Positions 48,589 to 56,428 are shown, counted from the first letter of the stretch. The stretch: 64,000 bases of DNA from JAEUSE01 sp964648985 (GCA_964648985.1 CAZYMS010000006.1:1-64000), one strand, 5' to 3'. The notes: generated by a model not told the origin, from the letters alone. Numbers and translations: made by a program.

Positions 48589-48610
48589 AGAGTGGTGGGA
48601 AGATAGGATT

Positions 48611-49240
48611 ATGAGATTTAGAGACTATAAAATTTTTCGATCAGGGTACTATTACCATGTTTACAATAGAGGTAATGCTCGGAATGATATTTTTCATGAT
48701 GACTCCGATTATATTCAATTTTTGAAAAGGTTGAAGATTGTTTTGGGCATATCTTCAGCGCATCATATTTCTTTTAAGGATAATAGAGGGAGATCGCTCA
48801 GCCTGACCGCATTGCCGCGGCGGGCTTTCACCATCGCCGTATATTGCCTTATGCCAAATCATTTCCATTTTCTCATCAGACAGAATAGTGAGGTGGGTGT
48901 GGATCGTTTAATTAGTAAGCTTTGTACGAGCTATGCTGCCTATTATAATCGCAAATATGAACATGTTGGCCATGTATTTCAGGATACTTTTAAAGCGAAA
49001 TTAGTAGATTTTGACGAGTACATAATATATCTTTCAGCGTATATACATAATAACCCTGCAGATATAGTCACATATCCCTATTCGAGCTTCCCGGATTATG
49101 TTGGGAATCGGGGCGGTACTATTTGCGATCAGGGGCCAATCTTATCCTATTTTAACGACAAGAAGTCCTATAAAGACTTCGTGCTAAGCTATAACCGAAA
49201 AATGGAAGCGCGAATCAGCAATCTTTTGTTTGACGAGTAG
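48611..49240 (+). CDS. REP-associated tyrosine transposase (RAYT, Y1 superfamily)
   Basis: The 209-residue protein has the IS200/IS605-like fold: YYYHVYNRGNARNDIFHDDSDY, then the metal-binding HUH-type MPNHFHFLIRQ and YIHNNPADIVTYPYSSFPDYVGN, diagnostic of the RAYT branch. The catalytic Tyr is expected in the helix near YAAYYNRKYEHVGHVFQ. Such enzymes nick single-stranded REP DNA and may spread REP elements. No SD. The stop is one base before the right REP. Confidence 0.93.
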   Translation: MRFRDYKIFRSGYYYHVYNRGNARNDIFHDDSDYIQFLKRLKIVLGISSAHHISFKDNRGRSLSLTALPRRAFTIAVYCLMPNHFHFLIRQNSEVGVDRLISKLCTSYAAYYNRKYEHVGHVFQDTFKAKLVDFDEYIIYLSAYIHNNPADIVTYPYSSFPDYVGNRGGTICDQGPILSYFNDKKSYKDFVLSYNRKMEARISNLLFDE

Positions 49241-49241
49241 T

Positions 49242-49284
49242 CCAGAGGGGAACCCTTTGGCATTGCCAAAGGGTTCCCCTCTGG
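49242..49284. repeat. Right REP hairpin
   Basis: A perfect 19-bp stem CCAGAGGGGAACCCTTTGG/CCAAAGGGTTCCCCTCTGG with a 5-nt loop, starting one base after the RAYT stop. Confidence 0.95.
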
Positions 49285-49324
49285 CGTGCAGGAACGACGT
49301 GTTACGTTTTGGGAGTTATGTCGT

Positions 49325-49330
49325 ATAATT
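49325..49330 (+). promoter_or_regulatory. -10 box upstream of the SIMPL gene
   Basis: TATAAT at 49325-49330, 41 bases before the ATG; no convincing -35. Confidence 0.5.
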
Positions 49331-49371
49331 ATTGTAGAGAGAAATAGTATTTAATTTTCAATAAAAAAGAT

Positions 49372-50169
49372 ATGGATATGCAAAATTCGTCGGGGTGGGG
49401 GAGTTTAAAGAATATAGTAGCTATCTTGGGTGTATTGCTAATAATATTTGTTGCGTTACTTATAGGTGAACGTAGTTATTCGTTTAGTAAGATGGTGCAT
49501 GGCTCTAAGCCGGATAATACTATTTCGGTATCTGCGACGGGGAAGGCAAAATCTGTGCCAGATGTTGCTATTATTAGCCTGGGTGTTATGGCCCAAGGGA
49601 AAACTGCTACAGAAACACAGAATGCTGCAGCGGAAAAGATTAACAAGGTTATTGCCTTTGTAAAAGCACAGGGTGTGGCAAGCGAAGATATAACCACCAC
49701 AAATAATGGTTTAAACCCGCATTACGACTATAGTAACGGCAAGAACGAGCAATCTGGTTTTGATGCCAACCAAACCATTACCGTAAAAGTGCGCGGAGTA
49801 AATACGGATGCAGGTAAAAAGAAGGCTGAGACTATAAATGGTGGCGCGGTGGATAGTGGCGCCAACCAAGTGTACGGTTCGCAGTTTGTTATTGATGATC
49901 CAGAGAGCCTAAAGCAGGATGCTCGTAAAGAAGCTATAGAAAAAGCTAAAGTAAAGGCCAAGGAACTTGCAGATGCAGCTGGCATAAAACTTGGCAAAGT
50001 AGTAAGTATCCAGGATGGCGAAGGCTCCTACGCCCCAGTGCCAATGTACGCAACCGATGCAGTTGGCCGAGGCGGAGCCATGAACGAAAAAATGGCTGTG
50101 GCACCAAGCATAGAGCCTGGCAGCCAGGATATAGTTCAGACGGTTACCTTGGTGTTTGAGGTGAAATAG
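49372..50169 (+). CDS. SIMPL domain protein (DUF541)
   Basis: An N-terminal TM (VAILGVLLIIFVALLIG) is followed by a SIMPL domain: SVSATGKAKSVPDVAIISLGVMAQGKTATETQ, then ANQTITVKVRGVN and ARKEAIEKAKVKAKELADAAGIKLGKVVSIQDG. These are periplasmic or extracytoplasmic proteins with a role in stress or membrane signalling that is poorly defined. 265 residues is normal. A short terminator follows at 50213-50233. Confidence 0.9.
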   Translation: MDMQNSSGWGSLKNIVAILGVLLIIFVALLIGERSYSFSKMVHGSKPDNTISVSATGKAKSVPDVAIISLGVMAQGKTATETQNAAAEKINKVIAFVKAQGVASEDITTTNNGLNPHYDYSNGKNEQSGFDANQTITVKVRGVNTDAGKKKAETINGGAVDSGANQVYGSQFVIDDPESLKQDARKEAIEKAKVKAKELADAAGIKLGKVVSIQDGEGSYAPVPMYATDAVGRGGAMNEKMAVAPSIEPGSQDIVQTVTLVFEVK

Positions 50170-50212
50170 GGCTTGGGACCTAAGTGTTTAAAAATTTATC
50201 CGTAGATTACAG

Positions 50213-50233
50213 AACCGCTATTTGGCGGTTTTG
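50213..50233 (+). terminator. Short intrinsic terminator
   Basis: Stem AACCGC/GCGGTT with a 6-nt loop followed by TTTTG, 44 bases after the SIMPL gene. Confidence 0.7.
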
Positions 50234-50285
50234 TATTAATTTATGTTGTTTTTAAGCCATAATTTTTTATTTTCTTACATAATAC

Positions 50286-50313
50286 TTGACAAAAATACGA
50301 AATCCGGTATAAT
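50286..50313 (+). promoter_or_regulatory. Promoter of the large structured RNA
   Basis: TTGACA at 50286-50291, a 16-nt spacer and TATAAT at 50308-50313. RNA would start near 50320. Confidence 0.85.
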
Positions 50314-50434
50314 GCTGAAGCTTAGTTCTTTACATAAGGTAAATACAGTATTCCTAGACCCAGAAGCCAAGTTGAGAGAAGCATGGCTACTCACAATTTG
50401 GTCACTGGGCCCAGTGATTGTGTTTACTTTTTAG
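50312..50434 (+). CDS. Possible 40-aa ORF at the start of the structured RNA
   Basis: The ATG overlaps the TATAAT box, so translation from it would need a start site upstream of the predicted one. The product MLKLSSLHKVNTVFLDPEAK plus a hydrophobic end is not recognised and no SD is present. More likely a chance frame in an RNA gene; the palindrome TCACTGGGCCCAGTGA lies inside it. Confidence 0.15.
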   Translation: MLKLSSLHKVNTVFLDPEAKLREAWLLTIWSLGPVIVFTF

Positions 50435-51232
50435 GTATTGTTTTTGACCGAGGTAGGTTGTTTGACCTAGGTTGCGTGCCCTGTGGCCGCGGCTGATTAT
50501 ATTACCTGCTTTGGTCTGGACCAAATCTTGCTTCTAGACTCACGGTCATGAGTCCTAGCGCCTTGCGGTTTTTATGCCGAAGGAAAAAGATTTGGTGCCT
50601 TAGCGGCCTGAAGCGTATGGCTAAATTGCCATAAGAGTCATGTGCTCAACGATGTGATTGAGCCACTCTATGGGGCATCCCCCATACGCTTTGGGTCTTG
50701 TAAACCCTGCATCGATGTATCTCGTTTATGCGAGGAAGCTGCTCCCGACGGTTTTAGCCGGCGGATGATCGAGCAAAAAAGCTTTCTTGGCTCCGAGATT
50801 TTGGTTGTAGGGTTTCGAACGAGGCTTAAAGGTTGGACTAGCGTCAGAACAGAAGATTCTGTTCGCTAACTAAATGGCGTGTTCCTGATATGGGTCAGGC
50901 GTCGTTCAGTCCTTTGAGCTCTTAGTGTAGAGCAAGTCAAAAGTCCTATATACGACTTGCTCTGAGAAACCGGTTTTGAGGTCTCCTTGCGGCGACCCTG
51001 GACGGTGTTCACTTGTAGGAAGTTTGCTTCCAAAAATGATTTAGCAACGCTAAACCAACGAGTGTCACCGTCCAGATGGAGGATTCTGCAGTTTGTGACT
51101 ACGTTTCTTTGGTCACGAAAACGCAAGCATGTTATCATCGCTTGCCCCCGCCCCAGTTCTTGCCTTCAATGGCAGCTCCTATTCTTGAAGTTTCATCTTC
51201 GAGTGAAAGAGTGGACTGGGGCTCTTTTTTTA
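50320..51232 (+). ncRNA. Unrecognised large structured RNA (~0.9 kb)
   Basis: Bounded by a strong promoter (50286-50313) and an intrinsic terminator (51150-51231), with no long coding frame that looks real. Long helices read by eye: 50520-50529 with 50587-50596 (10 bp, enclosing two hairpins); a four-way junction closed by 50611-50615/50687-50691 with branches 50616-50633, 50634-50669 and 50670-50685; 50702-50711 with 50806-50815 (10 bp, one G-U, enclosing at least two hairpins); 50929-50938 with 50954-50963 (10 bp); 50998-51007 with 51066-51075 (10 bp, enclosing GGAAG/CTTCC and TTTAGC/GCTAAA). GGCCGC/GCGGCC (50485/50603) closes the first domain. It lacks the conserved sequences of rRNA, tmRNA, RNase P and SRP RNA. 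It could be a relative of large bacterial RNAs such as OLE, GOLLD, ROOL or HEARO, or a new class. rnpB follows directly. Confidence 0.75.
51150..51231 (+). terminator. Branched terminator of the structured RNA
   Basis: Outer stem GCCCCAGT/ACTGGGGC encloses TGCC/GGCA and CTTGAAG/CTTCGAG hairpins and is followed by TCTTTTTTT. Confidence 0.85.
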
Positions 51233-51244
51233 TGTTCAGATATA

Positions 51245-51273
51245 TTGACTTATTAGTTATAATCTCGTATAAT
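51245..51273 (+). promoter_or_regulatory. Promoter of rnpB
   Basis: TTGACT at 51245-51250, a 17-nt spacer and TATAAT at 51268-51273. The start near 51280 coincides with the first base of helix P1. Confidence 0.88.
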
Positions 51274-51279
51274 TTTGAA

Positions 51280-51612
51280 GCTTTTGCAAGTCGAACAATC
51301 GCTTGGCTTTAGTAATAAAGCTGGGAGGAAAGTCCGAACACTTATTTGATGGCCTCATATGAGTCATCAAAATTGGTAGCGGGTAACACCCGTCTGGAGT
51401 AATCTTAGAGGTGCGAACAGTGACGCCGGAGGCGAAAGCCAAAGGCTCCGATGCAAATCGGAGAACCTTTATAGTAATATAGAGGGTGAAACGGCTAAAT
51501 CCTTACTTGAGTGCAATGCCAAATTTGGTAGGCAGCTTGATCCCGCCAGTAATGGACGGGGCAGATAGATGATTGTTTAGAAACAGAATTCGGCTTATGA
51601 GCTTGCAGAAGT
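51280..51612 (+). ncRNA. rnpB: RNase P RNA (M1-type)
   Basis: The catalytic RNA that matures tRNA 5' ends. Conserved blocks are GAGGAAAGTCCGAACAC (CR-I, near 51326), GGTGCGAACAGTGACG and AGGGTGAAACGGCTAAATCC in the middle, and ACAGAATTCGGCTTATG (CR-V, near 51584). Helix P1 is CTTTTGCAAG (51281-51290) with CTTGCAGAAG (51602-51611). Length of about 330 nt fits a bacterial class A-like RNA. It has its own promoter and a perfect terminator and lies directly after the large unknown RNA. Confidence 0.97.
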
Positions 51613-51650
51613 ACTAAAAAATCCCGCAAATAGCGGGATTTTTTAGTACT
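51610..51650 (+). terminator. rnpB terminator
   Basis: A perfect 18-bp stem AGTACTAAAAAATCCCGC/GCGGGATTTTTTAGTACT with a 5-nt loop; the T-run is in the right arm. It begins at the end of P1. Confidence 0.95.
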
Positions 51651-51672
51651 CCCGAACTTCATCGGTTCGGTG

Positions 51673-51678
51673 TATAAT
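51673..51678 (+). promoter_or_regulatory. -10 box upstream of the sugar transferase gene
   Basis: TATAAT at 51673-51678. The ATG at 51677 overlaps it and so cannot be the translation start; this favours the start at 51752. Confidence 0.6.
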
Positions 51679-51751
51679 GTTAAGTGTCGGTAAGTTTTTA
51701 GATAATAGGGCCCATAAGACGAATAAGACGTATAAATACTATCAGAATACT

Positions 51752-53182
51752 ATGAAACGCTCTGAACTTTTTTTCAATATTTTTTCTGTTCCCTTAGACG
51801 CCATTATGCTGTTTGTTGCAGCGTGGATGTCTTTTTATACCCGTCTTCACTCCATAGACTTGGTAGGACCCGTACAATACCAACTAGTCCTCTCTAAGTT
51901 TCTTTGGACAGCGAGTGCTGTGCTACCTGTTGTGTTGCTCATTTTTGCTTGCATGGGTCTGTACAATCTTCGCGGTGCTCGTAAGCTCCTTTGGCAATTT
52001 GGTCGCATACTCATTGGCGTGTCTCTCGCATTATTTTTAGTAATGCTATTGTTCTTTTTTAACAATCAGCTATTCCCATCGCGTTTTATTATTCTAGCTA
52101 CCTGGGGGTACGGCATAGCTTTTGTCTTCGTGGGAAGAATTATACTACAGCTGTTTCAGCAGGCTTTGTTTCGTAAAGGAAAGGGGCTTCACTACGTGGT
52201 CATAGTGAATGGCACTAATACCGATTCAAAGATAATTGAAGACTCGCTCCGTAATCCGCGGTGGGGTCTTAAAGTAGTGAAGGAATTGTCTTTCGACTCA
52301 AATGTAATTACCGAGCTGCAAAGTTTATACAACGCTCATAGGCTGGATGAGATAATTCAGGCAAATCCTACACTTACTGACCAGCAGAATTTGCAATTGC
52401 TGGAGTTCGCGCGGAGTAAGGGCTTAGCATATAGCTATGTACCAAATGTGTTCGACGTCCAGCGCAATGTGCGGGAAGTGTTTGACTATCATGGCATACC
52501 GCTTATTTCAATAAAAAATACTCCCCTTGATGGATGGGGGAAGGTGGCCAAGCGGATTATGGATATAACTCTGAGCGCGCTTGCTATGATAGTTCTATCT
52601 CCCGTGTATTTGATCGTATACTTAGCGGTAAGGCTGGAAACTCCCGGCCCAGCAATATATCCCGCACTACGTGGGGGTCATGGAAAGGATTTTTGGTTTT
52701 ACAAATTTAGAAGTATGCATACCAACCTCAGTCCTGGTCTCGGAGGTGAAGAGGCTGAAAAGTTTCGTCAGCAGCTGTGGGAGAAAAATGACCGTGGTGG
52801 TAAAGATGCTCCGTTTTTAAAGGTGAAGGACGACCCTAGAGTAACGAAGGTAGGCCGCATTATTCGCAAGACAAAACTTGATGAGTTGCCCCAGTTCTGG
52901 AATGTGTTTAGAGGGGATATGAGTCTTATTGGCCCTCGTGCACACGTGCTCGACGAAGTAGAACGGTATCGGAACCAGTATCGTCGCATGTTCAGTATAA
53001 AGCCCGGTATATTTGGTGTATCTCAAATAGCCCAGATGTCTTTACCTGACCTGCCATTTGAAGAAGAGGTTCGCTTAAATACGTACTATATAGAAAATTG
53101 GTCTTTATGGTTGGATATAAAAACTTTGTTTAACAGTGCTTACCTCATATTTTTTGGTTCAAAGCCTAAAGAAAACTATTAA
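51752..53182 (+). CDS. Polyprenyl-phosphate sugar-1-phosphate transferase (WbaP-like)
   Basis: The start at 51752 (MKRSELFFNIFSVPLDAIML) places TM1 at the N-terminus as usual. Four or five TM segments (residues 10-130) precede a CoA-binding-like cytoplasmic part, then the bacterial sugar transferase domain: KRIMDITLSALAMIVLSPVYL, FYKFRSMHTNLSPG, TKLDELPQFWNVFRGDMSLIGPRAH. It transfers a sugar phosphate from a nucleotide sugar to undecaprenyl phosphate, the first step of glycan assembly. 476 residues matches WbaP/ExoY long forms. It heads a run of three GT4 genes. Confidence 0.93.
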   Translation: MKRSELFFNIFSVPLDAIMLFVAAWMSFYTRLHSIDLVGPVQYQLVLSKFLWTASAVLPVVLLIFACMGLYNLRGARKLLWQFGRILIGVSLALFLVMLLFFFNNQLFPSRFIILATWGYGIAFVFVGRIILQLFQQALFRKGKGLHYVVIVNGTNTDSKIIEDSLRNPRWGLKVVKELSFDSNVITELQSLYNAHRLDEIIQANPTLTDQQNLQLLEFARSKGLAYSYVPNVFDVQRNVREVFDYHGIPLISIKNTPLDGWGKVAKRIMDITLSALAMIVLSPVYLIVYLAVRLETPGPAIYPALRGGHGKDFWFYKFRSMHTNLSPGLGGEEAEKFRQQLWEKNDRGGKDAPFLKVKDDPRVTKVGRIIRKTKLDELPQFWNVFRGDMSLIGPRAHVLDEVERYRNQYRRMFSIKPGIFGVSQIAQMSLPDLPFEEEVRLNTYYIENWSLWLDIKTLFNSAYLIFFGSKPKENY

Positions 53183-53183
53183 T

Positions 53184-53266
53184 ACAGTGAATAGTGTACA
53201 GTGGATAGCTTGTAAAGAGTTGCCAAATCCTTTGTGTTCACTTTTCACTTTTCACTGTGCACTATG
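53184..53266. repeat. Spacer inverted repeat, family D
   Basis: Left ACAGTGAATAGTGTACAGTG; right TTCACTTTTCACTTTTCACT and GTGCACTATG. The right arm includes the GT4 start codon itself (ATG 53264). Words match the block before rplQ. Confidence 0.8.
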
Positions 53267-54472
53267 AAATTAGTTTTAGCGCATGATTCGCTTACACAGC
53301 TTGGCGGGGCAGAGCGAGTGTTTATAGAGATGGCGGAATTGTTCCCGGAGGCACCAATCTATGTATTGGTTGCCGATGAGAAAGTTGTTTCTCAATTACC
53401 ACAACAAGTTCAAAGGCGTATTGTTACGACAAAATTGCAATGGCTATATAAGTTGTATCCAAAGTTTCAGCATTTGTTGCCCTTTATACCTTTTATGCTA
53501 TGGATTACGAGACTGCCTGAGTGTGATGTACTGCTTTCTTCGAGTTCAGCGTTTGCGAAAGGGTTTAGGAAACCAAAGGGTAGTAGACATATTAATTACT
53601 GCCACACTCCCACACGTTTTTTATGGACTGACAGGGAATATATAGTGCAGGAAGTGCCATGGTTGGTTCGATTGCCTGCGCGTATTTTCTTGCGATGGAT
53701 GAAGTGGTGGGATCTGCGTGCTGCCAAAAATGTAGATTTCTTTCTGGCCAATTCGGTAGAGGTGCAGCAGCGCGTAGAAAAGTATTATGATCGCACCAGC
53801 GAGGTCGTCTATCCGTTCGTGGATATGGAGTTTTGGAAACCAACCTCCCCTCCTGTCATTCCCGCGAAGGCGGGAATCCACACTGGCCTAGCAACCAGCG
53901 ATGCTGATCTAAGTGGCTCGCAGGTGGGCGAGCTGGATCCCCGCATATGCGAGGATGACAAGACCGGTGGTGGTTATTTCCTCATTGCCGGACGGCTTCA
54001 TGCGCATAAACATAATGATTTAGTCGTAGAGGTATGTACTCAGTTGGGATTGCCGCTCCATGTAGTGGGAAGTGGGCGTGATGAGGCGCATTTGAAGTCT
54101 ATTGCCGGTCCAACTGTAACATTTCTTGGAAGGGTAACAGACGAAAAACTTCGGGAAGAATTTTCTGGTGCCCGCGCATATATATATCCGCAGCTCGAAG
54201 ATTTTGGTCTTATGCCCGTAGAAGCTGCTAGCTGCGGTACGCCAACCATTGGTATAGATGAAGGGGGAAGCAGAGAGACAATAGTACCGGGAGTTACGGG
54301 AGAATGGTTTAGTAAAGGCAGCAAAGAGGAGCTTAAGGGGCTATTGGAACATTTTAATGAAAGTAAGTATAGTGTAGAGGTGTTACGGAAACATGCAGAG
54401 CAGTTTAGCAAGGAGATTTTTAGAAAGAAAATTGAAAAAGTTGTATGCGAAACTTCAAAAGCTAAAAATTAA
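53264..54472 (+). CDS. GT4 glycosyltransferase with an in-frame palindromic insert
   Basis: The start at 53264 (MKLVLAHDSLTQLGGAERVF) is the family norm; the track of sequence before it is the repeat. The N-terminal GT-B half has HTPTRFLWTDREYIVQE and VDFFLANSVEVQQRVEKYY; the C-terminal half has YFLIAGRLHAHKHNDLVVEV and EDFGLMPVEAASCGTPTIGIDEGGSRETI. Between them, residues 198-232 are coded by the 105-bp element at 53855-53959, which adds VIPAKAGIHTGLATSDADLS and LDPRICEDDK. The insert lies in the linker between domains, which may explain why it is tolerated. The fold should still work. Sugar unknown. Confidence 0.9.
   Translation: MKLVLAHDSLTQLGGAERVFIEMAELFPEAPIYVLVADEKVVSQLPQQVQRRIVTTKLQWLYKLYPKFQHLLPFIPFMLWITRLPECDVLLSSSSAFAKGFRKPKGSRHINYCHTPTRFLWTDREYIVQEVPWLVRLPARIFLRWMKWWDLRAAKNVDFFLANSVEVQQRVEKYYDRTSEVVYPFVDMEFWKPTSPPVIPAKAGIHTGLATSDADLSGSQVGELDPRICEDDKTGGGYFLIAGRLHAHKHNDLVVEVCTQLGLPLHVVGSGRDEAHLKSIAGPTVTFLGRVTDEKLREEFSGARAYIYPQLEDFGLMPVEAASCGTPTIGIDEGGSRETIVPGVTGEWFSKGSKEELKGLLEHFNESKYSVEVLRKHAEQFSKEIFRKKIEKVVCETSKAKN
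53855..53959. repeat. 105-bp palindromic element inserted in frame in a GT4 gene
   Basis: Begins GTCATTCCCGCGAAGGCGGG and ends TGGATCCCCGCATATGCGAG followed by GATGAC. Each end is itself a hairpin and the two ends are inverted to each other. Its length is 35 codons with no stop in the coding frame. The same design, 118 bp, is found at 61546-61663. It codes for the VIPAKAGIH-type peptide seen in many repeat-derived insertions in bacteria. Confidence 0.88.
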
Positions 54473-54559
54473 AACGAAAAACTGCAACTTAAAACGAAGT
54501 AACTGTAGTTTTTTATTTTTAATTTGAAGTTTTGACTTTTCTTTTTGAATTTTGATTTC
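54464..54559. repeat. Spacer inverted repeat, family H (AAAACGAAAAACTGC)
   Basis: Left AAAAATTAAAACGAAAAACT and AACTTAAAACGAAG; right TAGTTTTTTATTTTTAATTT, GAAGTTTTGACTTTTC and TTTTTGAATTTTGA. It ends two bases before the next GT4 start. Confidence 0.65.
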
Positions 54560-54561
54560 TT

Positions 54562-55689
54562 ATGACAATAGCAATAGATTTACGGAGCATCCAAAGGGGA
54601 ACATTCAGTGGCGTAGAGAACTATACACTCAGTCTTTTGGAGCGTATGATTCGGGAAGATAAAGAAAATAAATATATTCTTTTTTACAATGGTCTGAGGC
54701 CCATCCAGACAGAAGAGCTCCGCTTCCTAAATACCACAGTAGTATCCAGGCGCTTCCCGAATAAATTTCTTGCAGTTAGTACAACTTTTTTTCGTACTCC
54801 AGACTTTGCTAGGCTTATTGGACAGTTCGATACACTGTTTTTGCCTAATATTAATCACGTAGTACTATCCCCGGGGAGGAGGCTGGTCGTAACTGTGCAT
54901 GATCTTTCCCCAGTAGTATTGCCCGAATATTATAATATTCGCCGCAGGCTCTGGCACTGGTCTGTGGGGTTTAAGCGAACCCTCACACGGGCAAATACCA
55001 TAATCGCTGTATCGGAATATACGAAACATGAATTGGTGGAGCAGCTGCGCATTGAACCTGAAAAAATAAAAGTGGTATATCAAGGTGTGGACCACCATCG
55101 GTTTCATCCTAATTTGGAAGTGGGTAAGCTCCGTGAGGTGCGAAATAGATATGGCTTGCCCGGGGATTTTATCCTATATATTGGCACACTTGAGCCTCGT
55201 AAGAATGTAGAAGGCCTCCTTACTGCATGGGAGCACATGAATACGGATATTCCGCTTGTTATAGCTGGTAAGCCTGGTTGGAAATACAGGAGTATTTTTA
55301 AAGCGGCCCGTAAGAGTAAAAAGTATCGCGCAATCCAATTCTTGGGATTTGTCAGTGAGGAAGACAAGCCATATGTGCTTAAACTTGCTCGCGTATTTGC
55401 CTTTCCTAGTTTTTATGAAGGGTTCGGCCTCCCTGTGCTCGAGGCTATGGCTGTGGGTACGCCAGTGGTGAGTAGTAGCGTAAGCAGTCTTCCTGAGGTG
55501 GCAGGGAATGGTGCGCTTCTTGTAAACCCCTATAATCAACAAGAACTAACTACTGCTCTGGATGCGCTTGTCGCGGATGAGCAGTTGCGGCAACAGCTTA
55601 TACCTAAAGCATTTGAGCGAGCAAAAATGTTTGACTGGGAGAAGACGGCAAGAGAGACACTTGCAGTTTTGAGCCAGAAAAGTATATAA
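54562..55689 (+). CDS. GT4 glycosyltransferase
   Basis: This is a 375-residue GT-B enzyme: MTIAIDLRSIQRGTFSGVENYTLSLLERM, LVVTVHDLSPVVLPEYYNI, TIIAVSEYTKHELVEQ, YIGTLEPRKNVEGLLTAWE and FPSFYEGFGLPVLEAMAVGTPVVSS with the donor-binding E. It is the second GT4 in this run and probably extends the same lipid-linked glycan. No SD; the ATG follows a family-H repeat. No odd features. Confidence 0.92.
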   Translation: MTIAIDLRSIQRGTFSGVENYTLSLLERMIREDKENKYILFYNGLRPIQTEELRFLNTTVVSRRFPNKFLAVSTTFFRTPDFARLIGQFDTLFLPNINHVVLSPGRRLVVTVHDLSPVVLPEYYNIRRRLWHWSVGFKRTLTRANTIIAVSEYTKHELVEQLRIEPEKIKVVYQGVDHHRFHPNLEVGKLREVRNRYGLPGDFILYIGTLEPRKNVEGLLTAWEHMNTDIPLVIAGKPGWKYRSIFKAARKSKKYRAIQFLGFVSEEDKPYVLKLARVFAFPSFYEGFGLPVLEAMAVGTPVVSSSVSSLPEVAGNGALLVNPYNQQELTTALDALVADEQLRQQLIPKAFERAKMFDWEKTARETLAVLSQKSI

Positions 55690-55725
55690 ACATGTAAGCA
55701 TCTAAACATATAATCCATTAAAAAA
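55687..55725. repeat. Spacer words ACATGTAAGCATCTAAACATATAA
   Basis: TAAACATGTAAGC and CTAAACATATAA resemble the words at 346-441. No clear full palindrome is formed here; possibly a remnant. Confidence 0.4.
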
Positions 55726-55729
55726 CACT

Positions 55730-56392
55730 ATGTTTAAAAAAGTATCACATGCGCCGTGCGAAATGCCGGACAAAAATCAGGTTATTAAAGTCCTGACACT
55801 CAATGCATCACTCAAGCACGCGCCGGATGTGTCGAATACCGAAGAAGTGGTAAACCAAGTAATTGAGTACATGAAAGAGCATGGGGTCGTTCAGTCAGAG
55901 GTGGTGAGGCTCGCAGATAAAAATATTCCGGTTGGACTTGGATACAAAGAGAGCCCGGATGACGAATGGCCGGAGATTGTAGAAAAAATTGTGGCGGCGG
56001 ATGTTGTCTTGTTCGCGACGCCAATTTGGTGGGGGCAACGCAGTAGCCTTATGCAACGTGCTATAGAGCGCATGGATGCATTTGACGAAGGCACAGTACC
56101 AGAGGGTAGGGGAGCATTGCTGAATAAAGTCGCCGGCATTGTTATAACTGGTAGTGAAGATGGCGCACAGCATGTAATGGCGTCAATTATGGAAGTGCTT
56201 TCGTTTATGAATTTTACGCTACCACCCCAGTGTTGTACCTATTGGGTGGGAGAAGTCGGTATGGATCCAAAAACCGATCGGGAACGCCGCCTTAAGAGCG
56301 AGGCCGTGCCGCACATGGCGAAAACAACAGCGCGTAATCTCATGTACTATGCACAGCTCCTTAAAAAGCTGCCACTGGTACCTGCCCCGTAG
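55730..56392 (+). CDS. NAD(P)H-dependent flavin oxidoreductase, flavodoxin-like fold
   Basis: The 220-residue product has VIKVLTLNASLKHAPDVSNTEEVV (FMN phosphate loop), ADVVLFATPIWWGQRSSLMQRAIERMDAF (the conserved P-I-W-W-G flavin-facing loop) and NKVAGIVITGSEDGAQHVMASIMEVLSFMNFTLPP. This is the NADPH-dependent FMN reductase family, acting in the cytoplasm on flavins, quinones or similar electron acceptors. It interrupts the GT4 run and has no obvious link to glycan synthesis. Substrate unknown. Confidence 0.85.
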   Translation: MFKKVSHAPCEMPDKNQVIKVLTLNASLKHAPDVSNTEEVVNQVIEYMKEHGVVQSEVVRLADKNIPVGLGYKESPDDEWPEIVEKIVAADVVLFATPIWWGQRSSLMQRAIERMDAFDEGTVPEGRGALLNKVAGIVITGSEDGAQHVMASIMEVLSFMNFTLPPQCCTYWVGEVGMDPKTDRERRLKSEAVPHMAKTTARNLMYYAQLLKKLPLVPAP

Positions 56393-56428
56393 TCTTCTTA
56401 TGTGGCAGACGTGCTTCTGTTTTTCGTT

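Larger units (their letters stand above)
48537..49284. mobile_element. REP-RAYT unit
   Basis: A RAYT transposase gene is bracketed by two palindromic REP elements that share the outer arm CCAGAGGGGA and TCCCCTCTGG. This is the standard layout of REP-associated tyrosine transposase units. Confidence 0.85.

Noticed and set aside
50312..50434. Coding gene for a 40-aa membrane peptide
   Set aside because: Its ATG overlaps the -10 box, there is no SD, and the frame lies in a structured RNA with a central palindrome.
50320..51232. tmRNA, 6S RNA, SRP RNA or rRNA fragment
   Set aside because: The region has no tRNA-like ends with CCA, no tag frame, no SRP Alu or GNRA-type signature and no conserved rRNA blocks. 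It is also too long for 6S or SRP RNA.
50642..51256. Several 75-90 codon open frames on either strand in the 50.6-51.3 kb region
   Set aside because: They have no family similarity, overlap each other and follow the hairpin arms, as expected for chance frames in a structured RNA gene.
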